Positions 12,716 to 23,510 of a stretch of DNA of 64,000 bases are shown here, in pieces. The DNA lies in contig NC_091137.1 of assembly GCF_041381155.1 (NCBI RefSeq), positions 21,807,655 to 21,871,654 on the forward strand, in the 5' to 3' direction. The translations under genes were made by a program, and so were the position numbers. The notes beneath the pieces are model-generated. The model made no database searches, was not told where the DNA came from, and worked only from the letters and a program-made list of their open reading frames with translations. Numbering within the stretch: position 1 is the stretch's first letter; each line of letters begins with the position of its first letter. The stretch is from Argopecten irradians. Taxonomy: Eukaryota > Mollusca > Bivalvia > Pectinida > Pectinidae.

Positions 12716-13686
12716 ATTAACTGTCAGATAATGTAAGGACGGCCTACCGTGTGTGCGGTGTGTAGCGTGTAATGAAGTGTGTGGTGCATGTTTTGGGAGA
12801 CTGCGGTATATTCGTGTTATGTCTTCTTGTATAGTGGGACTTTTGTCTTTTTATAGGGCTTTATCACTGAAGCATGCCACCGACAACACCAAGCAACGCA
12901 CCATCTGGTCACATTATACTGACAACGGGCAAACCAGTGGTTCCATCCCCGGTATGGTGAGCGCCAAGCAGGAGCAGAAACGACCACTTCTAAACACGTT
13001 GATGTGTCTCGAACAGCGATCAGAACCCAGAGTCTATCTCTCAGGGGTGAACGGTCAACAAAAGGCCAAAAATGAGGTGGTGTCAAGGAAGACGTTAGGA
13101 AGAATAAAGTCAATGAGCAAAAGGAGAAAAGATAAGATCCTAAATTTAGTCGCCTTTACGATCATGCAATAGGAGCGGGAGGTAAAATTCTAACGCCACG
13201 CATACTGGAATCAGCCTGTATGTTAGCTGTCTACATGTCCACAGAAAAAAATGGTCAGACAGCTCCTCCTAAACTTTATACTCGGTCAATTCCAGAGAAA
13301 CAGATCTATTGATGAACACGTGGAAAATGTACATGTTTGTTTTCTTTTGCTGAAATTTAAGTTGCTATGTTGTAACCAGATCACTAATATTCATTTGTTT
13401 TGTAAAGCTGTCAATAACTCATGATAACTTTTGCATATTTTGTTGTTGTTCAAACTAGGTCGATTGTTGTAAATAAGTGTATAATATGTTTTTGAATTAT
13501 TTGAACCTGTAACGTCGGACTTCGTGAAACTTTATACACTCCTTGTAGAGCAAACGTTGGTGAACTGATTTCCCTTTACCGTCTACGTATACCTAGTGTT
13601 ACTGACCACGTCTATCACCTAGGGCAGTACGTGAAAGTAATGGGTCAAGTTTCATTCGGTTATCATTGATAATCCTCTGAGAAATA
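12716..13686. repeat. Interspersed repeat, copy 2 of a direct pair (about 971 bp)
   Basis: Direct-orientation copy of 11455-12431, from TTAACTGTCAGATAATGTAA to the TCATTCGGTTATCATTGATA region. The 139-codon and 98-codon open frames inside it are not shared cleanly with copy 1 and show no domain, so they are treated as chance. The pair is separated by about 280 bp that includes a small palindrome. Confidence 0.75.
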
Positions 13687-14756
13687 GTAATATTTGGAAC
13701 ACTACTAAATACAAAAATCATTCTGTATTTCTAGATCTATCGTTATAAAGGTGACGCGTCATCTTGATTTTCAGGTAATTTATGAAACCATGGTTACTAT
13801 TAATATTGAAAAAATATTTAAATGCTTCAAACTGGAACACAACCAATATTCGTATTTTTATGATCAATCTAGCACCAGATCTCAAAACTTACAAATGTAC
13901 CAGGAAATTCATACAATGATGACATGTTATACAATATATATCGGGGTTATTTCTAGAGGAGTATTATTTGTTGTGTTTAGTAATTTTCCGTATGCCATTG
14001 TCCACAAAGAATCTAGATCATCAATGATAACCGACTTTGTAGGTAGTTAAAACTCGACTGAACCTTGACCGAGCTTCAAAATTTCACGAATTGGCCAATC
14101 AGATAGACGTTTGCTGTCTATGACATTAGGTAAAAGTGGACACTGGTTCATGATACTGTATTCTCGTTTGTTTTATTCATAGTTTAATAATTCGTCTATG
14201 TGTTGTTGACATGCCGTCATTTTAACAGACCAAGCATGATACGGAGTCTAACGTTGACTTTACATCTTGCCTTTGTCTCAAACACACTACACATTTTCCT
14301 TCTACAATCTTTTCGCGATTTAGAAGGTTATTACACTTCTATGAAATGTCCTATGAAACGACAACAAATTGTACTGCCAAGCTGTGTGTGGTATATTATA
14401 AAATGATGGTATCTAAGGTCCCTATTAAATACGTTGAACACCACAAAGACAATGTTCGATGACAAGTGCCCAAGCTAAACTGATAACATGAGCTCTTCCT
14501 TGTAACTAAACAAAACGTCGTACTTGATCACTTTGCATGGTTGGACTCTCGTCAGATGAAATATGAAAAAGGTCAATAAAACACTTCAATGTCGAAGACA
14601 GTTAAGAAATAGATTCTCCGTACTTTAAAAGGACAACCAAAGACTTATCCATTTCAAAATAATTGCATGAATAGCAATAAACATTTTTCAATAAATCGTG
14701 GTTTGAGAAAAATATTCATGAATCAATGAATAAATAAATCTAAAAATAACCAATAT
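13687..14756. other. Intergenic sequence, no gene seen
   Basis: TCGGTTATCATTGAT (about 13655) and its complement ATCAATGATAACCGA (about 14019) bracket about 380 bp, hinting at another decayed inverted-repeat element. A 99-codon open frame inside it has no recognisable domain. The rest is AT-rich and unassigned. Confidence 0.4.
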
Positions 14757-15116
14757 TAAAGAAGCTCCACAGACCATGTATGTTACTCATAATTTGAACA
14801 ATAATTGGTGTTTAATCGTGTATATGTGTGTCTAATTTTAAAACACAACAATTAAAATGAAATGATTTAATTTGCTTTTAGTGCATGTGCAATCAGAACT
14901 TAATTCCATATAAGACATAGGGACACGGATTTTTTTCGAGGCGCAATTAATTATATTTTTTCAATTATTTTTTATCTTGAAGTAAAATAAGAAGCTCAAA
15001 AGTTTTAGTGGTAATGGTATAAAGAAAGTAACTTTTGTCACTGAAGAAAACCACTGATCCATCTGCTCCTGATTTATAGAGAAAAATACCATTTGTCAGA
15101 GGTGGAGCATCTTTAA
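14757..15116. mobile_element. TTAA-flanked MITE, copy A
   Basis: About 360 bp. Left end TTAAAGAAGCTCCAC, right end GGTGGAGCATCTTTAA. Internal landmarks shared with the other four copies are AATAATTGGTGTTTAATCGTG, TTCCATATA, a TTTTTTCG stretch and GAAGCTCAAA. It has the same orientation as copies B and C and is opposite to D and E. Terminal inverted repeats AGATGCTCCACC flanked by TTAA suggest a non-autonomous element of a TTAA-targeting family. Confidence 0.85.
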
Positions 15117-16105
15117 AAAATACCACAGCTGATTGTATTTTCGTTTTACCATTATCACAGACACAAGAACAGAATAGGGTCATTAGGGCTATTCGACATT
15201 CGATAAGGCATGGCGCAGTCAAAATTAGCTCACATACGGGCCTTTCAGATGTCCGATAATTAGGCCACGAGAAACCAAGAGATTAGGGTTAGTAGAGATA
15301 TTATATATAAGGAACCTTTATCGCAAACCCACAGCAGCTCTTTTGGTCTGTCCAAGGAAGCCCAGCTCTTTGCTGACAGGCAAGTATTCCTTTAGTGGTG
15401 CAGCTGATCTAGTTTATTTATAACTGCAATATTGTAGCTCAAAAGACTTTTAGACAGAATTTTTTTTCTTCTTTAGAGCTACAATTGGTGCCTATTACTG
15501 CTAATGGAGCAAAGTAAAGGTTATGCAAACCATTATTTAAACGTTTTCATGCATTTTATCGTACTTGTTTTATATTGGTTACCTACTAGGCAATAAAACT
15601 GAACCATATAAAATATCAGATTCTAAGCGAGACATTTTGTTTTACATATACACATATGAAGACCTTTCCGCAATGAATTTAGTACAGCAAGTCTACAAAG
15701 TATGAATTTGGCGTTTTGTGAGCCGTACGGTAGATATTAAGTATGGTAGTTATGTTTGTTTTCGACAAAAATAATACATGTATATAAATGCGTGCATACG
15801 CACAAAATAATTGGAAACCTACAAAAAAGTATATAAAATTGTGCCCGAGTGATTTCCGGAGGCACTGCTCCACTAGGACACATAGGGACCAAAATTCGTA
15901 CCCGGCCGAAAGGTATAGTAGACCGGGAACGTATATTCGTTCTAGTTTATTTAATTATCTACCTTTTGACTTAAGAATTATGTTCATTTGACAACCTTAA
16001 TATTATTTATTAGTACTATAATTCAATTTAGGTGATAGACATTTGTTGTTTTCTTTTCTTAATTTTTTTTCTTTTGTTTTTTTCTCTTTAATTACAACAA
16101 AACAT
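15117..16105. other. Intergenic sequence, no gene seen
   Basis: AT-rich. Short open frames around 15680-15990 lack any recognisable domain. Nothing is assignable. Confidence 0.4.
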
Positions 16106-16301
16106 TTAAAGATGCTCCAACGCCGACAAGACATAAATGGTACCCATCATCTGAACAATAATTGGTGTTTAGTTGTGTATATATATGTCTAATTAACTCA
16201 AAAAATTATATAAAATGATGCGAATGACTTTTCAATGGTGGTAATCGTGTAAATTATGTAACTTTTGTAACTGATGAAAAATACTTAATCGTACTTAAAC
16301 T

Positions 16302-16333
<32 letters not shown>

Positions 16334-16781
16334 TGTATGTATGTATGTATGTATGTATGTATGTATGTATGTATGTATGTATGTATGTATGTATGTATGT
16401 ATGTATGTATGTATGTATGTATGTATGTATGTATGTATGTATGTATGTGAGGGTGGTGGTGTGTGTATGCGAGGGTGTATGTCTGTATGTATGAATTATA
16501 AATGTCTGTATGTATGAATATACAGTGTTTATTGCATGTTTGCTTGCATTGAAAACGTATAATTGATAAGTGTGTACTGTATGCATTTGTTTAAAGTGTA
16601 TATTGTATATTGTGTAGGTGTATGTGTTGAAGTAGAATAGAAAAAATTCAGTTTAAAAAAAATTGCTATTAGCTGGTGGTTAAGTGATTCTCTGCTGCTA
16701 TGAGTGAAAAAAAACCAACTTAAACGTCTGGTCCTGTTTTTGATAGAGAAAAAATATAATTTGTCAGCGGGAGAGCATCTT
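16106..16781. mobile_element. TTAA-flanked MITE, copy B, interrupted by a microsatellite block
   Basis: The left half (16106 to about 16295) has the usual AAAGATGCTCCAACGCCGAC end, the AATAATTGGTGTTTAG segment and a TTTTCAATGGTGGTAAT segment. The right end (about 16728-16781) has CCTGTTTTTGATAGAG and AATTTGTCAGCGGGAGAGCA. Between them about 430 bp of tetranucleotide repeat and derived TGTATG-rich sequence has been added, so the element is about 675 bp instead of about 365. Confidence 0.75.
16306..16447. repeat. (ATGT)n microsatellite
   Basis: About 35 uninterrupted copies of ATGT inside MITE copy B, then impure TGTATG-rich sequence to about 16515. Open frames on both strands here (YVCM and THIH repeats) are artefacts of the tetranucleotide. 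Confidence 0.97.
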
Positions 16782-17061
16782 ATACAACATTTAAGAAAAA
16801 TGCTTAATTCAGTGTATTTTTATGTTTATCGATACAAAGTTGACATTTGCCAAATTGATTTTAATCGTGATTTTTTTATGTACGACAAGACAAAAGAGAT
16901 CCGTCATTTTTGATGATATTCCATTTACACTTCCATCCCTGTTGAATGTGTGTCCGTCTTTTAAATTGTCTATTAGGCGATGAAATGAGTCTTGCCAGGT
17001 TTGCTGTTTCGTAATGTTTAAAGTCTCTCAAATATCTGATTTGATGCCATTTCCTTACAGG

Positions 17062-19185
17062 ATGTTTTCGTTACTGGTATTGGTGACTGTAGTGGGCCAT
17101 GCCCTAGCAGCTAACACCACCCGCCATCACCAACATGTCCACCATCAGCACACTCACGCAGCAACAACACCACCACCACCAACCCCAGACCCGAGGTCGG
17201 ACAAAGCCAGAATCCAGCAACTAGAGGAACAGCTAGAGTCCCTGACCAGACAGGTGATGCTCCAGCAGCTTTTCGTTGAAGAGCGTATCAGATCGGATGG
17301 TGACTCCGGAATTAAACAGCTGCGTCACAACCACGACGGAACTGCTCCGTATTTCACCTCTTCCTTCTCTAGTAGGTCTATCAACTCCATCCATGACCAT
17401 TCTAACTATGACCGTACTGTAGGTATGGGGGAGGTTATTGCTGTGATGAACGGTGTCGAATTTCGCACACGGCACAATGACTACAAGCTTAAAATGCCGA
17501 GTAAAACCAGCACGGATTACCATGCCATACAGGACATCCCTTTCCCCGAGGTACCCCCATCAGTCTTACAAAAACATACCATCGCTGAACAAATCGCTGA
17601 GATGAAGGAGTATTTCAAAGCTTTCCGTTACCAAAATCACCGTCACAGAGATTACAGGCCCTATTTCAAAGCTAACCTTTGCTACATGGAAGGAGCATGG
17701 ACAACCGACACCAAGGAACTAAATGAGCCTTTCCAGAGCGACCGGCATTCGATCGACGCGTCCAGTTGGTTCGATCTGCAAGAAAAGATCCGCTACACGT
17801 CCTACTCAGGATCAAAGCATAACCTGGAAAATTTCTCATATCTTCCCTCGACTATCATTAACGTGAACAACGGAACTGCAGAGTATGCACAGTGGAACTA
17901 CAGGATCCTTTGCCACCCAATAGAGGACGACTTTCCGCTGTCAGCGCTCGCACCTGTTGACGATCTGTCCGCCAGACTGTCACATAACTTCGACATGAAG
18001 ACGTTTGCCAATAGCCGAGCAGCTCGCTTTAAGGTGGCCCAAAGGGCTAAAGACGGAATTTACGATTTCGATCTTGGCTATGGCCAGTTTAAAGATAAAC
18101 AATACAATATGGGTCTCCTTGATAGAATTATGATGCAAATTCCGGGTAAGAATAATTACGGAGCCGACCTTAAAGACCACTCATTTAACATGACCGTCTT
18201 AGACGTCAGAGACCCTGTAAACAATACGGCACTCAACACCGCCTACTACCACCGCTTCTTTAAATACGACAGCAAAGGAGCTATGGGAATCAAGACAATT
18301 CATAGAGGCTTTGCCGATCAAAATCTATTCGTCGCTCAAACAACCCAACCCAAAGTTGCGAAAATCCAAATTGATGACTGTCATACCAAACGTCACGTTA
18401 AAGAGTGTCATCATTACGCGGCCCAATATTCCTATGCTATTCCGCTCGAGATTGTGTTCATGACGCCACTTTACAGATGGAATCCGTATAATCTACGTGA
18501 ATACGGGCACAACATTCACTCAGACATCATCACTGAACACATGAAGAGGAATGGTCAACTCACAGCCGATAAAGCATATAATGGTACCAACAGCAAATAC
18601 TTCTACAAGACGCCCGCAGAATTTTTCAGAGCATCCAAACCAGGTGAGACTGACAAAGCAGATACCGATAAAGGAGCTGTAGGTGTTTTGGACAGACAAG
18701 GAAATGTCCGAAAGGTGGTTGCATCAGGTACTCATATCACTCTTCCAGAAATAGAAGGAGTAGGCAAACTGAGGATGCGATATCCAATCACTCCTGTGCA
18801 TATGGATGGAAGTGCTGAAGGAAAGGAGTTATCCGCTGTTGTCGAAATGATCAATCACATGTCCAAGTATTCGTCTTACTTTGTTGAGCCACCCACCGCT
18901 ACTTCCTCCGTCCACACAAGCCTCCCCGACGGCCACTTCGCCACCTCCTACACACACCAAGACCCACCAGGCTTCCACAGGCACGAGATCTATATCTCCC
19001 ACGACGAGATGAGCAGTCTAGCCTCCGGTAACATCGTGTCTGTATTCACTTCTACCGATCAGGGACATGAGCATACCATCGATATGGGCTACAACAGCAC
19101 CACAGGAAAGTACTACATCCAGACTTGCGACGGACGGCCACATTGCTGGGACGGTCACGACAATGATATCATTAAAATTGCATAA
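17062..19185 (+). CDS. Secreted histidine-rich protein with C-terminal HxH motifs, function unknown
   Basis: One 707-codon frame. The start is placed at the ATG at 17062, right after a strong acceptor (CCATTTCCTTACAG), rather than the in-frame ATG at 17014, because 17062 opens a textbook signal peptide (MFSLLVLVTVVGHALA). A spliced 5' UTR exon is therefore likely upstream. Order: signal peptide; His-rich stretch (HHQHVHHQHTH) and PPP linker; short coiled coil (RIQQLEEQLESLTRQ); a long globular body with about six cysteines and several N-glycosylation sites (NTT, NFS, NGT, NMT, NST); and a C-terminal segment HRHEIYISHDEM...SGNIVSVF...GHEHTID...CDGRPHCWDG. That segment resembles the HxH...S.edl..L..G..v.v....GHxHt pattern seen in many extracellular bacterial proteins, which suggests metal binding (inference). 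The whole coding part is intronless and less AT-rich than its surroundings. It is not a family I can name. An extrapallial, shell-matrix or plasma role is only a guess. Confidence 0.9.
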   Translation: MFSLLVLVTVVGHALAANTTRHHQHVHHQHTHAATTPPPPTPDPRSDKARIQQLEEQLESLTRQVMLQQLFVEERIRSDGDSGIKQLRHNHDGTAPYFTSSFSSRSINSIHDHSNYDRTVGMGEVIAVMNGVEFRTRHNDYKLKMPSKTSTDYHAIQDIPFPEVPPSVLQKHTIAEQIAEMKEYFKAFRYQNHRHRDYRPYFKANLCYMEGAWTTDTKELNEPFQSDRHSIDASSWFDLQEKIRYTSYSGSKHNLENFSYLPSTIINVNNGTAEYAQWNYRILCHPIEDDFPLSALAPVDDLSARLSHNFDMKTFANSRAARFKVAQRAKDGIYDFDLGYGQFKDKQYNMGLLDRIMMQIPGKNNYGADLKDHSFNMTVLDVRDPVNNTALNTAYYHRFFKYDSKGAMGIKTIHRGFADQNLFVAQTTQPKVAKIQIDDCHTKRHVKECHHYAAQYSYAIPLEIVFMTPLYRWNPYNLREYGHNIHSDIITEHMKRNGQLTADKAYNGTNSKYFYKTPAEFFRASKPGETDKADTDKGAVGVLDRQGNVRKVVASGTHITLPEIEGVGKLRMRYPITPVHMDGSAEGKELSAVVEMINHMSKYSSYFVEPPTATSSVHTSLPDGHFATSYTHQDPPGFHRHEIYISHDEMSSLASGNIVSVFTSTDQGHEHTIDMGYNSTTGKYYIQTCDGRPHCWDGHDNDIIKIA

Positions 19186-19237
19186 AATAGACAATCACAG
19201 AATACATTCATATTTTGATGTAACATGTATTTGTATC

Positions 19238-19243
19238 AATAAA
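19238..19243 (+). promoter_or_regulatory. Poly(A) signal of the His-rich protein gene
   Basis: Canonical AATAAA 53 bases after the stop codon, giving a short 3' UTR. It supports the gene being expressed and ending here. Confidence 0.75.
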
Positions 19244-19339
19244 AGTTATTTTATTGAAAATGTATATTATTAATATATTCATATTAAAATATATGTCAGA
19301 TCATTCAGATACTAGAGTTGGCTGATGTCCTGGACAGTC

Positions 19340-19641
19340 TTACATTTGAGGGCTGTTCCAAAAGTAATGTCACTTGCCTTATTTCTCAAAAACTGAGTGT
19401 TTTGATCATTTTTATTTTTTCCTGTCCTTCAAAATATTTACCAGCTGCCTAAATACAAATTTTTAAACTGCCAATCAAATTTTGGAAGAATTATTCATAG
19501 TCTTCAATGCCCGCATATCCATAAGAAAATAACCTACATGTTTATATCTCTTTCCTGACAGTTGCTGTTTTAGTGTGGGAAACAAAGTAATTGCAGGGGG
19601 GCAAGTGTGGTAAATAAGGAGGGTGTGAGAGGACCTTCGAA
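19340..19641 (-). mobile_element. mariner-like transposon, C-terminal remnant
   Basis: The minus strand reads pieces matching the mariner transposase end: an APCNYF-like segment followed by FPTLKQQLSGKRY (the HPPYSPDLAPCDFWLFPKLK region), then IGSLKICI and AAGKYFEGQEK with in-frame stops. The end of the element GAGGGCTGTTCCAAAAGTAA (about 19347) has the form of a mariner terminal inverted repeat. The N-terminal part and the DD34D catalytic core are not found. The nested element at 19642 borders it. Dead copy. Confidence 0.7.
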
Positions 19642-20302
19642 CACAGGGATCTGAGAATTAGTTACAGATTTTATAATCATGGACCCACCAGAGTGCCCTA
19701 AGACCATTTTTAGACGTTTTAGAGCTCTAGATAAAAAAAACACGATAAAAATCATACTCTACATGGTACTATATACGAGAAGGGTGGCAAGCTTTTAGAG
19801 CTAGGCCTATGCTGCAATCTCATTGGCTGGCTATACAAAGACTCTCTTTTACGCATCGTAGTTTATCTGTTTCGTCAGCTACGCAGCAGAGACACATCGA
19901 AAAAGGGGAGATTGCAGCATAGGCCTAGCTCATGCATATTTTATCCGGATCGGCCACCGTAAATACTGCCGTTCAAGGTGTTTGTCATAATGGGGCTTAT
20001 ATCGTCTTAATGAAGGCACTTTGAATATATGTGTATGATGATTTCGAAAGGAAAATTATCGCTCTTTCCAACGGTAGTAACCGTTTTTATGACGAAGTAC
20101 TAAAAATGTGTTTTTATAGCCGCTAAAGGTAGGCGGGTTAGATATTTGAGCTAAAAGCTTGCCACCCTTCTCGTATATAGTACCGTGTAGAGTATGATTT
20201 ATCGTTTTTTTTATCTAGAGCTCTAAAACCTCTAAAATGGTCTTAGGGTACTCTGGTGGGTCCATAATTATATAATCTGTAACTAATTCTCAGATCCCTG
20301 TG
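19642..20302. mobile_element. 661-bp CACAGGGATCTGAG inverted-repeat element
   Basis: The left arm starts CACAGGGATCTGAGAATTAG; the right arm ends CTAATTCTCAGATCCCTGTG. The arms pair over about 165 bp (CCCACCAGAGTGCCCTAAGA, CTACATGGTACTATATACGA, AAGGGTGGCAAGCTTTTAG and their complements). It is the full-length relative of 10797-10991. Flanks CCTTCGA and CCTGCGA may be a target-site duplication. No coding capacity. Confidence 0.8.
19798..19931. mobile_element. Inner MITE nested in the 661-bp element
   Basis: GAGCTAGGCCTATGCTGCAA at the left pairs with TTGCAGCATAGGCCTAGCTC at the right, around about 85 bp. It lies on one side of the host element's middle, just inside the left arm, so it is either a second insertion or an internal palindrome of the host element. 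Confidence 0.65.
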
Positions 20303-21027
20303 CCTGCGAGTCCTGATTTGGGACGACGATTCTTGAAGCAATTCTTGTATTTTTTTTCAGAACAACCTCTTATAGATGCTGGTGTGACCGTTCTACCTTT
20401 TGTTACAGATGATTTGCATATCAATTGGACCCTTATTATCGGAGAAAATTACATACAAAACTTTCTTAATAGTACGCCGTCACTTGGTAATACTTGAGCG
20501 TCTTGCATTATCTCCGTTTTGGTTCGTAATAGTAAAAGTAAATGTCTCATCACCAGTACCTAAATTGCCGAAAGTTTTTGTGTTATATTTTAGATGCATT
20601 TTCAGAATTTTATTTTTGCGTTTGCGCACGAGATCTCTTCTGTTCATCTGTTAACAAATGAGGTGTCTATCTAGTATTTGTCTTTCCAAGTTTTTGATGT
20701 TTTTTTTTTAAACCATGAACTCATGCTAAAGACAAGCTCGTAAATTCTTCACAGTTATACTTGCGGCAGGACGATCTGAACGAGCTGCTGCTGTTGTCCA
20801 GTCCATAAATCTATCGGTTGACCTACCTGTGGGTCCTAATTTCAATAACATTTACGGGTCCTGTCTACATGTGTTACGTGCCATTGATCACTCCTATAAA
20901 CCAGAGACGGTTTTGAGTACACAGGGAAACGCTTTTCACGACGGAACGCTTTTCACGAGATAAAGGCCATATATTGAAGTGTCTAAATCTGGTACGTAAA
21001 CGGCTATGACGCAGTACTAAAGGGTTA
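20303..21027. other. Intergenic sequence, no gene seen
   Basis: Short overlapping frames at 20300-20650 have no recognisable domain. It may hold the missing upstream part of the mariner relic, too decayed to read. Confidence 0.35.
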
Positions 21028-21190
21028 ATATGTGATGTCACAGAATGTTGATGACACAACCAGTAATATGTGAGGTCACAGATGATTAATGACGTCACCA
21101 ATAAAACATGATTTCATAGATCATTGATGACACCATCAATAATATGTGGTGTCACAAATCATCGCTTGATGGCACCAGTGATATGTGACT
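21028..21190. repeat. Degenerate tandem repeat, about 40-45 bp unit
   Basis: About four diverged copies built on TAATATGTG, GTCACAGAT and ATTGATGACACCA, directly before the 35/37-bp array. Confidence 0.6.
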
Positions 21191-22580
21191 CCATATAACA
21201 GTTATGATCTGTGAGTAAAATGACTTCATGTAACAGTTATACTTTGTGAGTAAAACGACTCCATATATCAGTTATGCTCTGTGAGTAAAACGCCTTCATG
21301 TAACAGTTATGTTCTGTGAGTAAAGTGACTCCATATATAACAGTTATGTTCTGTGGTAAAACGCCTTCATGTAACAGTTATGTTCTGTGAGTAAAGTGAC
21401 TCCATATATAACAGTTATGTTCTGTAAGTAAAGTGACTCCATATAACAGTTATGTTCTGTAAGTAAAGTGACTCCATATATAACAGTTATGTTCTGTAAG
21501 TAAAGTGACTCCATATATAACAGTTATGTTCTGTAAGTAAAGTGACTCCATATATAACAGTTATGTTCTGTAAGTAAAGTGACTCCATATATAACAGTTA
21601 TGTTCTGTAAGTAAAGTGACTCCATATATAACAGTTATGTTCTGTAAGTAAAGTGACTCCATATAACAGTTATGTTCTGTAAGTAAAGTGACTCCATATA
21701 ACAGTTATGTTCTGTAAGTAAAGTGACTCCATATATAACAGTTATGTTCTGTAAGTAAAGTGACTCCTATATAACAGTTATGTTCTGTAAGTAAAGTGAC
21801 TCCATATAACAGTATAGTTATGTTCTGTAAGTAAAGTGACTCCATATAACAGTTATGTTCTGTAAGTAAAGTGACTCCATATATAACAGTTATGTTCTGT
21901 AAGTAAAGTGACTCCTATAACAGTTATGTTCTGTAAGTAAAGTGACTCCATAAACAGTTAAGTAAAGTGACTCCCATATATAACAGTTATGTTCTGTAAG
22001 TAAAGTGACTCCATATAACAGTTATGTTCTGTAAGTAAAGTGACTCCATATAACAGTTATGTTCTGTAAGTAAAGTGACTCCAATAACAGTTATGTTCTG
22101 TAAGTAAAGTGACTCCATATAACAGTTATGTTCTGTAAGTAAAGTGACTCCATATATAACAGTTATGTTCTGTAAGTAAAGTGACTCCATATAACAGTTA
22201 TGTTCTGTAAGTAAAGTGACTCCATATAACAGTTATGTTCTGTCTGTAAGTAAAGTGACTCCATATATAACAGTTATGTTCTGTAAGTAAAGTGACTCCA
22301 TATATAACAGTTATGTTCTGTAAGTAAAGTGACTCCATATAACAGTTATGTTCTGTAAGTAAAGTGACTCCATATATAACAGTTATGTTCTGTAAGTAAA
22401 GTGAATCCATATAACAGTTATGTTCTGTAAGTAAAGTGACTCCATATATAACAGTTATGTTCTGTAAGTAAAGTGAATCCATATAACAGTTATGTTCTGT
22501 AAGTAAAGTGAATCCATATAACAGTTATGTTATGTAAGTAAAGTGACTACATATAACGGTTATACTCTGTGAGTAAATAA
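21190..22580. repeat. 35/37-bp minisatellite array
   Basis: About 38 copies of a unit containing ATAACAGTTATGTTCTGTAA and GTAAAGTGACTCC. Two length classes alternate, CCATATAAC (35 bp) and CCATATATAAC (37 bp), differing by one TA. The first copies (21190-21360) are diverged (GTGAGTAAAACGCCTTCATG), and the last two drift again. The tandem frames read on the minus strand (YGVTLLTEHNC repeats) are not genes. Confidence 0.97.
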
Positions 22581-22804
22581 CTACATACAAAAATGATTCT
22601 GACAGCTCCGAAAACTACACTTTAAGTGAAATGCAGTGTCAAGATATTTGGAGGCAGTGATTTGTATGATTGGTAAATTTGAAGGGGTCCATTATGGAAT
22701 GTTTGCTATATGATGTGTATTTCGATCAGACTGACAAAAGCAGTCCCATCAATATCGTTTTATTGAGTCATTTGTTTCACCGACACTCTAAATAAAATTC
22801 CATA
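22581..22804. other. Spacer between two tandem arrays, no gene seen
   Basis: AT-rich spacer of about 220 bp with nothing assignable. Confidence 0.4.
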
Positions 22805-22980
22805 TTTCTAGCTACGTAATGTCAGGTTATAAATATAATTGTAAATAACAATGGTTTACATTTCTAGCTACGTAATGTCAGGTTATAAATAAATAACAAT
22901 GGTTTACATTTCTAGCTACGTAATGTCAGGTTATAAATAAATAATAATGGTTTACATTTCTAGCTACGTAATGTCGGGAA
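22805..22980. repeat. About 50-bp tandem repeat, four copies
   Basis: TTTCTAGCTACGTAATGTCA occurs four times at spacings of about 50-57 bp, each followed by GGTTATAAAT and a TAACAATGGTTTACA tail. Confidence 0.85.
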
Positions 22981-23453
22981 AAAAATAACAATTATTTACA
23001 GTAAAACCCCTTTTTAATAAACTTCTGTCTTTTACAGCATTTTAATGTTTACGAAAAGCAATTTTCAATTGACACTATTTTAAAATAATAACCCTGTATA
23101 ATAAATGAATGTTACAAAATGCCAAAGATAAACAAATAAATAGTCAAACACTTTTTTGAGGAATAGATGTTCTCAATACTACAACGTATGAATTCAATTG
23201 AAAGGGGATATATTTCTGTTTCAGCAGAGTAATAAGGAGTAAATATACTGTATACATTTCTTGTTATACATACAGACTAAGAATTTAAAAAAAAATAAAA
23301 TAAATTGAACAAGAACATAAAATAATGATCAGATTTTTTACTTTATACATATGTAATAGATCTAGTAAAAAAAACTAATGAATAAGCAATAAATAAACAT
23401 CTGAGTATATAAAACCATTCCATGTCACTTTATAACACATAGTCAATCAAAAT

Positions 23454-23510
<57 letters not shown>

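Noticed and set aside
12753-13172. 139-codon frame in the second 1-kb repeat
   Set aside because: Frame is not kept in the first copy and no domain is recognised; the sequence behaves as a non-coding interspersed repeat.
11455-13686. The direct pair as LTRs of a retroelement
   Set aside because: The spacer is under 300 bp and holds no gag or pol similarity; no TG...CA ends or primer-binding site were identified, so there is no support for an LTR element.
16254-16586. Three open frames of 61-110 codons on both strands
   Set aside because: All derive from (ATGT)n.
17014-17061. Upstream in-frame ATG as start of the His-rich protein
   Set aside because: A strong acceptor lies directly before the second ATG, and the signal peptide begins there; the first 16 codons are probably intron.
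21987-22482. Minus-strand frames of 67 and 94 codons (YLQNITVIYGVTLLTEHNC)
   Set aside because: Translations of the 35/37-bp array.
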